Shown one piece after another: positions 1 to 6,555 of a stretch of DNA of 7,620 nt; within the stretch, counting starts at the first letter, position 1, and each line of letters begins with the position of its first letter. The notes under the pieces were generated by a model. The model had not been told where the DNA came from. It made no database searches and saw only the letters and a list, made by a program, of their open reading frames with translations. This stretch comes from Omnitrophica WOR_2 bacterium RIFCSPLOWO2_12_FULL_51_24 (GTDB lineage Bacteria > Omnitrophota > Gorgyraeia > Pluralincolimonadales > Pluralincolimonadaceae), in the NCBI GenBank assembly GCA_001805885.1, contig MHHC01000051.1, positions 1-7,620 of the forward strand, given 5' to 3'. The position numbers and the translations under genes were made by a program.

Positions 1-322
1 CGACGGTTACACCGGAAATGTCGTCCTCAAAGTCGCCGAATCCATAGCTACTACAATAGGCTCATTTATAAAAGACGAACTCAAGAAAGACCCGCTCAGG
101 ATACTCGGCGGGATACTTACCGCCTCGGCGTTCACGGCGGTCAAGAAACAGATGGATTATTCCGAACACGGCGGCGCGCCGTTACTCGGAGTCAACGGTA
201 TCTGTATCATAGGCCACGGCCGTTCTTCCGCAAAAGCCATAAAGAACGCGATAAGGGTTGCGGGCGTGTTCGTCGAGCATCAAGTCAATAAGCATATCCT
301 CGAGTCCGTCAAAAAAACCTGA
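1..322 (+). CDS. plsX: Phosphate acyltransferase PlsX, C-terminal part (5' end outside window)
   Basis: This is the last 106 residues of PlsX, read from the first full codon at base 2 to TGA at 320-322. PlsX is a peripheral membrane enzyme that converts acyl-ACP and phosphate to acyl-phosphate, the donor for PlsY in phospholipid synthesis. The fragment begins with DGYTGNVVLK and contains the conserved stretch MDYSEHGGAPLLGVNG followed by an IIGHGRSSAKAIKNAI segment, both typical of the PlsX C-terminal half. The family is usually about 330-340 residues, so roughly the first two thirds lie upstream of the window. The stop is one base before the fabH ATG, and plsX immediately before fabH is the classic bacterial arrangement. 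Isoleucine is coded mainly by ATA here. Identification is firm from motifs and context; nothing can be said about its start or promoter. Confidence 0.95.
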   Translation, partial: DGYTGNVVLKVAESIATTIGSFIKDELKKDPLRILGGILTASAFTAVKKQMDYSEHGGAPLLGVNGICIIGHGRSSAKAIKNAIRVAGVFVEHQVNKHILESVKKT

Positions 323-323
323 C

Positions 324-1337
324 ATGACAGCAAAATCCAAGATCGCGAAAAAAAATCCAAAGAAAGTCGCAGGGATAATCGGATTAGGCATTTATCTGCC
401 CAAGAAGGTCTTGACCAACTCTGACCTCGAGAAGATGGTCGATACTTCGGATGAGTGGATAAGGACGCGCACCGGTATCTCCGAACGCAGGATAGCCGAC
501 GAGAAAGAGGTCACATCCGACCTTGCCGCAAACGCCGCGAGGATGGCTCTCAGAGACGCCAAACTTGAGGTTGAGGACGTGGAACTTATAATAGTCGCGA
601 CGATATCGCCGGATGTGCCTTTTCCGGCGACAAGCTGCATCGTCCAGGCTAAACTCGGCGCCAAGAACGCCGCGTGTTTCGATATCAATGCCGCGTGTTC
701 CGGCTTCATACATGAATTGACGATCGCCCAACAGTTCGTCGAGAGCGGGATGTATAAGAACGTCCTCGTGATAGGCGTGGAATTGCTGTCGCGTTTCATA
801 GACTGGAAGGACCGCTCGACCTGCGTCCTGTTCGGCGATGGCGCCGGCGCCGCAGTGGTCGCGCCTGTAACAACAGGCGGCATCATCGCTTCCTATTTAG
901 GGGCCGACGGCACAAAGAGCGGACTCCTGATATGCCCGGCCGGCGGATCCCTCCATCCGGCGTCGCATAAGACCGTGACCGAAGGCCTGCATTTTTTAAA
1001 GATGCAGGGCAACGACGTGTTCAAGAACGCAGTGCGCGTCATGACCGGCGCTACAGCGAAAGTACTGCAGAAAGCGGGGCTTACCACGAAGGATATCGAT
1101 TGCGTCATTCCTCACCAGGCCAATATCAGGATAATAGAAGCTATCGTGGAGCGCGTAGGGATACCGTCGGAGAAGGTCTTCGTCAATGTCGACAGGTACG
1201 GGAATATGTCAGCCGCCTCCGCGATCGTAGCCCTTTACGAAGCGGTCAAGGAAGGACGCGTCAAAAAGGGCGATAAGGTCCTCCTTGTGGCTTTCGGCAG
1301 CGGTTTGGTATGGGGCTCTTGCGTAATAGAATGGTAG
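324..1337 (+). CDS. fabH: 3-oxoacyl-ACP synthase III (FabH, KAS III)
   Basis: FabH condenses acetyl-CoA, or another short acyl-CoA primer, with malonyl-ACP to start fatty acid chains in the cytoplasm. The 337-residue protein has the thiolase-fold KAS III layout. The catalytic triad is Cys125 in AACSGF, His264 in PHQAN and Asn294 in GNMSAAS, and the family C-terminus is present at 325-337 (GSGLVWGSCVIEW). GDGAGAA lies at 171-177. The ATG at 324 was chosen because it follows the plsX stop by one base. The frame stays open back to 258, but that part overlaps plsX and adds nothing family-like. No Shine-Dalgarno sequence is evident, so translation is probably coupled to plsX. Compared with E. coli FabH (catalytic residues 112, 244 and 274) there is a lysine-rich N-terminal extension of about 13 residues and a longer central loop. 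Primer preference (straight or branched) cannot be read reliably. Confidence 0.96.
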   Translation: MTAKSKIAKKNPKKVAGIIGLGIYLPKKVLTNSDLEKMVDTSDEWIRTRTGISERRIADEKEVTSDLAANAARMALRDAKLEVEDVELIIVATISPDVPFPATSCIVQAKLGAKNAACFDINAACSGFIHELTIAQQFVESGMYKNVLVIGVELLSRFIDWKDRSTCVLFGDGAGAAVVAPVTTGGIIASYLGADGTKSGLLICPAGGSLHPASHKTVTEGLHFLKMQGNDVFKNAVRVMTGATAKVLQKAGLTTKDIDCVIPHQANIRIIEAIVERVGIPSEKVFVNVDRYGNMSAASAIVALYEAVKEGRVKKGDKVLLVAFGSGLVWGSCVIEW

Positions 1338-2308
1338 ACTTCGCTCTAATATTTCCCGGGCAGGGCGCGCAGTATATCGGAATGGGCAAGGACTTATACC
1401 AGAATTTTCCCGCCGCGAAAGTCATATTCGAAAAAGCCAATCATATTTTAGGGTTCGATATAACCAAGTTCTGTTTTGAAGGGCCTAAAGGAGAATTAAC
1501 GCGCAGTGATGTCTGCCAGCCGGCGATCCTGACCGCATCCATCGCGGCCTTAAGGGCCCTCGAATCGGTATCGCCGTTTTTGGGGCAGCTTGTTCCGAAA
1601 GCGGTACTGGGCTTAAGTCTCGGGGAATATACGGCGCTTGTTACGGCGGGTTCGATCTCGTTTGAGGATGCGGTATCTCTCGTAAGAAAACGCGGGCAAT
1701 TTATGGAGGAGGCGTCGCGCCAGAATCCCGGCACAATGGCATCGGTTATAGGTTTTCCCCTTGAAGATACTAAAAAGGTATGCCTGGAGACCGGAGCCGA
1801 GATAGCCAACCTGAACTCACCCGGGCAGATAGTCATCTCCGGGACTAAAGAAAAAATCGAAGCCGCCTCTAACCTCGCGAAAGAGAGGGGAGCAAGGAAG
1901 GTCATACCGCTCGATGTAAGCGGCGCTTTCCATTCGGGCCTGATGGAGCCTGCCGCACAGAGACTGAAGGCCGAGATAGATAAGATAGAGATAAAGCCGC
2001 CGAAGGTAAGGGTGGTCACGAATGTCAACGCCGGCTATGAATCATCTCCTGATGAGATAAGGAAGAACCTCGTTATGCAGGTCAAATCGCCGGTCCTCTG
2101 GGAGGGTTCCATAAGGTTTTTGGCCGGGCAAGGTCTCCCGCTGAGGCGGGACGTTGCCGCCGGAGCGGGGATAAAGAGATATATAGAAGTAGGGCCAGGC
2201 AAGGTGTTGGCCGGACTTTTGAGGAGGATAGACCCGGCGCTCGAGTGCCTGAATGTCGAGACCTCATCCGATGTCTCTGCCGTCAAAGAGGTCCTGTCTC
2301 AGGGGTAA
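1331..2308 (+). CDS. fabD: Malonyl-CoA:ACP transacylase (FabD)
   Basis: FabD transfers malonyl from CoA to the phosphopantetheine of ACP, supplying FabH and FabF. The 325-residue protein shows the acyltransferase fold markers: FPGQGAQ at 8-14 with oxyanion Gln11, nucleophile Ser96 in GLSLGEY (94-100), Arg121 for the malonyl carboxylate, catalytic His201 in GAFHS, Gln250, and EVGPGKVL at 286-293. Residue 95 is Leu where E. coli has His (GHSLGEY). The ATG at 1331 overlaps the last seven bases of fabH, which points to translational coupling. An in-frame ATG at 1310 would add seven residues lying entirely within fabH and not matching the family. The protein is longer than the usual ~310 residues chiefly because of a 12-residue insert (LPLRRDVAAGAG, residues 269-280). 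By motif alignment with E. coli FabD this falls exactly between AAQG and the strand leading into EVGPGKVL. The active-site residues lie outside the insert, so activity is expected. Confidence 0.96.
   Translation: MVDFALIFPGQGAQYIGMGKDLYQNFPAAKVIFEKANHILGFDITKFCFEGPKGELTRSDVCQPAILTASIAALRALESVSPFLGQLVPKAVLGLSLGEYTALVTAGSISFEDAVSLVRKRGQFMEEASRQNPGTMASVIGFPLEDTKKVCLETGAEIANLNSPGQIVISGTKEKIEAASNLAKERGARKVIPLDVSGAFHSGLMEPAAQRLKAEIDKIEIKPPKVRVVTNVNAGYESSPDEIRKNLVMQVKSPVLWEGSIRFLAGQGLPLRRDVAAGAGIKRYIEVGPGKVLAGLLRRIDPALECLNVETSSDVSAVKEVLSQG
2135..2170 (+). repeat. 36-bp in-frame insert in fabD made of two small hairpins
   Basis: These twelve codons have no counterpart in the FabD family pattern. The flanking residues align without gaps to E. 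coli FabD: 18 residues from Gln250 to the Gly before the insert, then IKRYIEVGPGKVL after it. The DNA holds a perfect inverted repeat TCCCGC-TGAG-GCGGGA spanning 2136-2151 (its first base is the second base of the Leu269 codon). A second, shorter one, CCGC-CGGA-GCGG, lies at 2157-2168. A palindromic miniature element that kept the reading frame would explain both the hairpins and the extra residues, as described for Rickettsia palindromic elements. No convincing target-site duplication is visible beyond a GG at each edge. Simple lineage-specific loop growth in GC-rich DNA is the alternative. Confidence 0.5.
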
Positions 2309-2310
2309 AA

Positions 2311-2317
2311 AGGGGGA
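2311..2317 (+). promoter_or_regulatory. Ribosome binding site of fabG
   Basis: A purine tract AGGGGGA ends seven bases before the ATG at 2325, inside the 16-base fabD-fabG gap. It supports that ATG over the upstream in-frame ATG at 2253, which lies within fabD. Confidence 0.6.
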
Positions 2318-2324
2318 AGAGAAG

Positions 2325-3065
2325 ATGATATTTAAGGATAGGTTGACTCTGGTAACCGGAGGAGCGAGAGGTATAGGAAGGGAGATAGCCTTTGCCTTCG
2401 CCAAAGAGGGCTCGGATATCGTGATCTGCGATGTAAACCAGGAGGCTCTGGATGCGGCCAAGAAGGAGATAGGGGCGCTTGGCCGCAGGGTGGAGACATT
2501 TATCGTCGACGTGACAAACCTCTCGCAGGTCGAGGAGATGGTTAATAAGACGCTTGACAAATTTCAGAAAATCGATATACTGATTAACAACGCAGGCATA
2601 ACCAGAGACGCCCTAATCGTCCGCATGAGCGAACAGGAGTTCGACTCCGTAATCGCCGTAAACCTAAAGGGGACATTCAATTGCACAAAGGCCGTCTCTA
2701 AGGTTATGATGAAGCAAAGATACGGCAAGATAGTGTCTATAGCTTCGATAATCGGGATCATTGGCAATGCCGGACAGGCCAATTACGCGGCCTCGAAGGC
2801 CGGAATAATAGGGATCACAAAGAGCGTCGCCAGGGAGCTAGCCTCCAGAAACGTTAATGTTAATGCGATCGCTCCGGGCTTCATCGAAACGGACATGACG
2901 GCCAAACTGCCGGAGAACGTCAAGGCCCAGATGTCAGCCCTTATCCCTTTAAATAGATTCGGGAAAGCAATCGATGTAGCGAATTTGGCCATCTTTTTGG
3001 CATCTGACGCGTCGTCATACATAACCGGACAGGTAATAAAGATCGACGGCGGAATGGTCATGTAG
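2325..3065 (+). CDS. fabG: 3-oxoacyl-ACP reductase (FabG), predicted NADH-preferring
   Basis: FabG reduces 3-oxoacyl-ACP to 3-hydroxyacyl-ACP, the first reduction of each elongation cycle. The 246-residue short-chain dehydrogenase has the usual family length. It shows the nucleotide loop TGGARGIG at 11-18, NNAG at 88-91, the catalytic tetrad Asn113-Ser141-Tyr154-Lys158, the PGFIETDM segment at 184-191, and a C-terminus ending ITGQVIKIDGGMVM. GQANYAASKAG around the catalytic Tyr is almost identical to E. coli FabG. The cofactor site is the odd part: Asp36 ends beta strand 2, eighteen residues after the last loop Gly. In SDR enzymes such as E. coli 7-alpha-hydroxysteroid dehydrogenase this position selects NAD(H), whereas E. 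coli FabG has a small neutral residue there. NADH use is therefore inferred. The start at 2325 has a purine-rich ribosome site and gives the expected N-terminus. Assignment as FabG, rather than another SDR, rests on its position between fabD and acpP. Confidence 0.95.
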   Translation: MIFKDRLTLVTGGARGIGREIAFAFAKEGSDIVICDVNQEALDAAKKEIGALGRRVETFIVDVTNLSQVEEMVNKTLDKFQKIDILINNAGITRDALIVRMSEQEFDSVIAVNLKGTFNCTKAVSKVMMKQRYGKIVSIASIIGIIGNAGQANYAASKAGIIGITKSVARELASRNVNVNAIAPGFIETDMTAKLPENVKAQMSALIPLNRFGKAIDVANLAIFLASDASSYITGQVIKIDGGMVM

Positions 3066-3074
3066 TCAACCTAA

Positions 3075-3081
3075 AAGGAGG
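3075..3081 (+). promoter_or_regulatory. Strong Shine-Dalgarno site of acpP
   Basis: AAGGAGG sits five bases before the acpP ATG at 3087, in the 21-base gap after fabG. It is the best match to the anti-Shine-Dalgarno sequence of any junction here, which fits the need for ACP in large excess over the enzymes. Confidence 0.85.
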
Positions 3082-3086
3082 AGTAC

Positions 3087-3329
3087 ATGTCGGCTGTAGC
3101 GGATAAAGTAAGAGAGATAATAGCGAAACAATTAGGCGTAAAACTTGAAGAGGTCACCCCCCAGGCGACGTTTATCGACGACCTTGGCGCGGATTCACTC
3201 GACACGGTCGAGATAGTGATGGCCCTCGAAGAGGAGTTCAAGGCCGAGATACCGGACGAGGATGCCGAGAAGATGAAGACCGTCGGCGAGGCCATAAAGT
3301 ACATAGAAGAAAAGGCAGGCAAGGCCTAG
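3087..3329 (+). CDS. acpP: Acyl carrier protein (AcpP)
   Basis: This is the small acidic carrier that holds the growing acyl chain on a 4'-phosphopantetheine arm and delivers it to the Fab enzymes and PlsX. The 80-residue protein is the normal length and is rich in Glu and Asp. The modification site is Ser37 in GADSLD (34-39), at the start of the recognition helix whose acidic face (DTVEIVMALEEEF) docks the partner enzymes. The second conserved region, IPDEDAEKMKTVGEAIKYI (55-73), is also standard. A strong AAGGAGG ribosome site five bases upstream fixes the ATG. It lies between fabG and fabF, the canonical position. Whether this ACP also presents substrates to the acyl-CoA dehydrogenase downstream is an open question raised by the operon. 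Confidence 0.97.
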   Translation: MSAVADKVREIIAKQLGVKLEEVTPQATFIDDLGADSLDTVEIVMALEEEFKAEIPDEDAEKMKTVGEAIKYIEEKAGKA

Positions 3330-3338
3330 CCCTATTTG

Positions 3339-4586
3339 ATGGACAAAAGAAGAGTAGTCGTAACCGGCCTTGGCGCCGTCACCCCGGTCGGAAATAACAA
3401 AGACGATCTGTGGAAAGCCCTCCTAGCCGGTAAAAGCGGCGCCGGCAGGATAACCCAATTCGATCCCACGGATTTTGATTCGCAGATCGCTTGTGAAGTC
3501 AAGAGCTTCGACCCCTCCAAATATATAACCAGCCCACGAGACCTGAGGAGGATGGACCGTTTTGTGCAATTCGCGGTCTACAGCGCCAAGATGGCCATAG
3601 AGGATTCCGGGCTCGATATCTCCAAAGAAGACCCTTACCGGATAGGCGTCCTGGTAGGCTCCGGTATCGGCGGCCTGAAAGTCATCCAGGACCAGACTGT
3701 TGTCTTATTGGAAAAAGGGCCCAAGAGGCTAGCCCCGCTGCTTATCCCTATGCTTATAGTCAATATGGCTCCGGGCCAGATCTCCATATCGTGCGGAATA
3801 AAGGGACCGAATTCGTGTGTCGCGACAGCCTGCGCTACGGGTAATCATTCCATAGGCGAAGCATTTAGGCTAATACAGCACGGCTATGCCGACATGATGG
3901 TAGCCGGAGGCACGGAAGCGGCCATCGTCAAGACCGCGGTCGGCGGTTTCTGCGCCCTTACGGCGCTTTCGAAGAGGAACGACGAGCCGGAAAGGGCGAG
4001 CCGTCCGTTCGATAAGGACCGCGACGGTTTTGTAATAGGCGAGGGCTGCGGTATCGTCCTCTTGGAATCACTGGACCACGCGAAAAAACGCGGCGCTAAG
4101 ATATACGCGGAAGTGGCCGGTTACGGCATGTCAGGCGACGCTTATCATATGACGGCGCCGGACCCGAACGGCGAAGGCGCGGCGATGTGCATGAAGCTGG
4201 CGCTGCAAGACGGGGGATTAAAACCCGAAGACGTTTCCTATATCAACGCGCACGGCACCTCGACGGAATTAAATGATAAGATCGAGACGCTCGCCATAAA
4301 AAAAGTATTCGGAAAGCAGGCATATAATATACCGGTCAGCTCGACCAAATCCATGACCGGGCATTGCCTTGGCGCGGCAGGCGGCGTGGAATTCATCGCG
4401 TGCGCAATGGCCATAACAGAGGATATTGTCCCTCCGACGATAAATTACGAGACGCCGGATCCGGACTGCGATCTTGATTACGTTCCGAATAAAGCGAGAA
4501 ACGTCAAAGTCAACGTCGCTATATCGAACGCCTTTGGCTTCGGCGGGCACAACGCGTGCATCGCCGTAAAAAAATTCCTTCCGTAA
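3339..4586 (+). CDS. fabF: 3-oxoacyl-ACP synthase II (FabF, KAS II)
   Basis: FabF elongates acyl-ACP by decarboxylative condensation with malonyl-ACP. The 415-residue protein matches the family length. The catalytic set is Cys165 in TACATG, His305 in NAHGTST, Lys337 in SSTKSMTGH and His342 in GHCLGAAG, each two residues beyond the E. coli FabF positions 163, 303, 335 and 340. GSGIGG at 107-112 carries the Ile (110) lining the acyl pocket in KAS II enzymes, and the glycine-rich gating loop is at 399-405 (FGFGGHN). The ATG at 3339 is preferred over the TTG one codon upstream because ATG is used throughout the operon and the product begins MDKRRVVVTGLG, like the family. Only nine bases separate it from acpP and no good ribosome site is visible. 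With no FabB in the window, it may be the main elongating synthase. Confidence 0.96.
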   Translation: MDKRRVVVTGLGAVTPVGNNKDDLWKALLAGKSGAGRITQFDPTDFDSQIACEVKSFDPSKYITSPRDLRRMDRFVQFAVYSAKMAIEDSGLDISKEDPYRIGVLVGSGIGGLKVIQDQTVVLLEKGPKRLAPLLIPMLIVNMAPGQISISCGIKGPNSCVATACATGNHSIGEAFRLIQHGYADMMVAGGTEAAIVKTAVGGFCALTALSKRNDEPERASRPFDKDRDGFVIGEGCGIVLLESLDHAKKRGAKIYAEVAGYGMSGDAYHMTAPDPNGEGAAMCMKLALQDGGLKPEDVSYINAHGTSTELNDKIETLAIKKVFGKQAYNIPVSSTKSMTGHCLGAAGGVEFIACAMAITEDIVPPTINYETPDPDCDLDYVPNKARNVKVNVAISNAFGFGGHNACIAVKKFLP

Positions 4587-4591
4587 TATAA

Positions 4592-4600
4592 TAAGGGGTG
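4592..4600 (+). promoter_or_regulatory. Ribosome binding site of the acyl-CoA dehydrogenase gene
   Basis: TAAGGGGTG, followed by A at 4601, resembles the full anti-Shine-Dalgarno complement TAAGGAGGTGA with one base missing. It ends five bases before the ATG at 4606, inside the 19-base gap after fabF. Confidence 0.65.
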
Positions 4601-4605
4601 ACAAG

Positions 4606-5760
4606 ATGGATTACCTATTGACCGAACAACAGATAATGGTGCGCGATCTGGCGCGCAAGATCGCGAAAGAGAAGATAGCGCCTGTAGCGGCCGAGCACGA
4701 TGAGAAAGAGACCTTCCCGTGGGATATAATGAAGGTCATGGCCGAATCCGACCTCTGCGGCGTATATATAGAAGAAAAATACGGCGGGCTGGGCGGCGGG
4801 GCGATGGAACTCTGCCTCGTGACCGAGGAGTTCTCGCGCGCATGCGGCGGCATCGCCATATGTTTCGCGGCGACCGCGCTCGGCACATATCCGATAATAT
4901 TGTTCGGTAATGACGAGCAGAAACAAAAGTATCTTCCTGATATCGCGAGCGGCAAGAAACTCGCCGCGTTCGCCTTGACCGAAGCCGGGGCCGGTTCTGA
5001 CGCGGGCGCGATCGCCACGACCGCCAGGAAAGAGGGAGATCATTACGTATTGAACGGCGTAAAACAGTGGATCACGAACGGAGGCGAAGCCGAGGTATAT
5101 ACCGTCATCGCGATTACCGACAGGGAGAAGGGCGCCCGCGGCGCCAGCGCCTTCATCGTGGAAAAGGGCACACCGGGATTTGATTTCGGAAAGAAAGAGA
5201 AGAAACTCGGTATCCGCGCGTCGGCGACGCGTGAGTTAATATTCAATGAGTGCAAGATACCAAAAGAAAATATTTTGGGCCGCGAGGGCATGGGATTCAT
5301 CGTCGCGATGAAGACCTTCGATAAATCGCGCCCGGGTGTCGCGGCTCAGGCAGTCGGCATAGCGCAGGGAGCGCTCGACCACGCGGTAAAATACTCGCGC
5401 GAGCGCAAACAGTTCGGAAAGACGATATCGAGTTTCCAGGGATTGCAGTTCATGCTCGCGGATATGGCGACCGAGGTAGAGGCGGCGCGGGCCTTGACTT
5501 ACGCTGTCGCCAGAATGGTCGATGCGGGCGTTAAGGATGTCTCGAAGGAATCGGCTATGGTTAAATTATTCGCTTCCGATGTCGCGATGAAGGTCACTAC
5601 CGACGCGGTGCAGGTATTGGGCGGTTACGGTTACATGCGCGACTATCCGGTCGAAAAGTATATGCGCGATGCCAAGATCACCCAGATATACGAGGGCACC
5701 AACCAGATACAGCGCAACATCATCGCGCTGGAACTACTGAAAGAGCAGCTCAGAAAATGA
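4606..5760 (+). CDS. Acyl-CoA dehydrogenase family flavoprotein (Bcd/CarC-like)
   Basis: This is a 384-residue FAD enzyme of the short/medium-chain acyl-CoA dehydrogenase family. Members interconvert saturated acyl thioesters and trans-2-enoyl thioesters, exchanging electrons with an Etf. Visible landmarks are FALTEAGAGSD (122-132) and QWITNGG (154-160) at the flavin and substrate site, FDKSRPGVAAQAVGIAQ (238-254), RKQFG (267-271), QVLGGYGYMRDYPVEKYMRD (336-355), and IYEGTNQIQR (361-370), where Glu363 is the expected catalytic base. Length is normal and there is no C-terminal extension, unlike VLCAD or FadE types. It starts 19 bases after fabF with a good ribosome site, and its stop overlaps the etfB start as ATGA. 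The gene order ACAD-etfB-etfA matches clostridial bcd-etfBA and carCDE. With that Etf type, the reductive direction (enoyl to acyl) is plausible, possibly within fatty acid synthesis. Acyl-CoA oxidation or another acyl-CoA substrate are alternatives. Chain length and CoA versus ACP preference cannot be read. Confidence 0.93.
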   Translation: MDYLLTEQQIMVRDLARKIAKEKIAPVAAEHDEKETFPWDIMKVMAESDLCGVYIEEKYGGLGGGAMELCLVTEEFSRACGGIAICFAATALGTYPIILFGNDEQKQKYLPDIASGKKLAAFALTEAGAGSDAGAIATTARKEGDHYVLNGVKQWITNGGEAEVYTVIAITDREKGARGASAFIVEKGTPGFDFGKKEKKLGIRASATRELIFNECKIPKENILGREGMGFIVAMKTFDKSRPGVAAQAVGIAQGALDHAVKYSRERKQFGKTISSFQGLQFMLADMATEVEAARALTYAVARMVDAGVKDVSKESAMVKLFASDVAMKVTTDAVQVLGGYGYMRDYPVEKYMRDAKITQIYEGTNQIQRNIIALELLKEQLRK

Positions 5761-6554
5761 ACATAATCGTCTGCATAAAACAGGTCCCGGACACCCAGGA
5801 CATAAGGATAAATCCCGAGACGAACACCCTGATGCGCGAGGGCGTCCAGTCGATAGTAAATCCATTCGACATGTATGCCATCGAGGAAGCGCTGAGGATA
5901 AAGGAGAAGCTCGGCGGAAAGATCACCGTCATCTCTATGGGTCCTCCGCAAGCCGGAGAAGCGCTGCGCGAAGCTATCTCGATGGGCGTGGACGATATGG
6001 TGCTCTTGTCCGACCGCGCATTCGCCGGCTCCGATACATGGGCGACGAGCTATACCCTCGCGAAAGGCATACAGAAACTCGGGAAATTCGACCTCATAAT
6101 ATGCGGCAAGCAGGCGATCGACGGCGATACCGCGCAGGTAGGGCCGGGCATAGCGGCGACCCTTGATATCCCGCAGGTCACATACGTCAAAAAGACCGAA
6201 GAGATAAAGGAAGGGATGGCGAGGTTCGAGAGGATGACCGAGGAAGGGTTCGAGGTCATTGAGACCCCTCTCCCGTGCCTTATTACGGTGGTAAAAGAGA
6301 TAAATATCCCGCGGCTTCCCTCGTTAAAAGGGAAGATACGCGCCAAACAGGCGCCTGTCGTGACCCTGACCGCGAAAGATATCGACGTTGATCACGATCG
6401 GCTTGGCCTGAAGGGTTCTCCCACGGTCGTGAATAAAATATTTACGCCGCCGAAGAGGACCGGCGGACAGATCTTACAGGGTGATACGCAGGAAGTCGTA
6501 AATAAACTGGTCGAAGCGTTAAAAGACGTAGTGATCGCGGCGGGAAATACATAA
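5757..6554 (+). CDS. etfB: Electron transfer flavoprotein beta subunit, bifurcating type
   Basis: EtfB pairs with EtfA to shuttle electrons between NADH, ferredoxin and the dehydrogenase. The 265-residue protein starts MNIIVCIKQVPDT and has NPFDMYAIEEAL at 35-46. Two segments are telling: DRAFAGSDTWATS (86-98) and QAIDGDTAQVGP (119-130). From recall of the families, the clostridial and Acidaminococcus fermentans bifurcating EtfB carries DGDTAQVGP and binds a second FAD there, while the mitochondrial/Paracoccus type has DDDCNQTG and binds AMP. The protein therefore groups with the bifurcating class by motif. Its ATG overlaps the preceding stop (ATGA, 5757-5760), a coupling arrangement that favours matched production of the partners. 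The etfA ATG follows its stop by one base. The residues contacting the dehydrogenase cannot be judged here. Confidence 0.95.
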   Translation: MNIIVCIKQVPDTQDIRINPETNTLMREGVQSIVNPFDMYAIEEALRIKEKLGGKITVISMGPPQAGEALREAISMGVDDMVLLSDRAFAGSDTWATSYTLAKGIQKLGKFDLIICGKQAIDGDTAQVGPGIAATLDIPQVTYVKKTEEIKEGMARFERMTEEGFEVIETPLPCLITVVKEINIPRLPSLKGKIRAKQAPVVTLTAKDIDVDHDRLGLKGSPTVVNKIFTPPKRTGGQILQGDTQEVVNKLVEALKDVVIAAGNT

Positions 6555-6555
6555 G

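Noticed and set aside
258..323. Upstream in-frame ATG for fabH
   Set aside because: It would add 22 serine-rich residues that are simply plsX sequence read in another frame; the ATG at 324 right after the plsX stop is far more likely.
840..851. Perfect 12-base palindrome GGCGCCGGCGCC
   Set aside because: It encodes the conserved GDGAGAA segment of FabH, and Gly-Ala codons naturally give such palindromes, so a regulatory role is not supported.
392..886. Long minus-strand open frame (164 codons) antisense to fabH
   Set aside because: It lies wholly inside a gene with all catalytic residues in place and shows no recognisable motif. It is a by-product of codon bias, as are the other antisense frames across the window.
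1310..1330. Upstream in-frame ATG for fabD
   Set aside because: It adds seven residues coded within the conserved fabH C-terminus; the ATG at 1331 gives the family N-terminus directly before FALIFPGQGAQ.
2253..2324. Upstream in-frame ATG for fabG
   Set aside because: The extra 24 residues are mostly fabD sequence out of frame. The ATG at 2325 has a purine-rich ribosome site and gives the standard FabG length.
4587..4605. Possible operon break between fabF and the dehydrogenase gene
   Set aside because: The 19-base gap has only a ribosome site, with no hairpin plus T-run and no room for a promoter, so co-transcription is the simpler reading.
4611..5043. Two overlapping minus-strand frames (135 and 142 codons) opposite the dehydrogenase gene
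   Set aside because: Two antisense frames open at once indicate composition bias and not genes; the plus-strand product is a full-length family member.
6315..6335. Inverted repeat CTTCCC...GGGAAG with a nine-base loop
   Set aside because: It is inside etfB, in a conserved SLKGK coding region, with no T-run after it; a chance hairpin and not a terminator.
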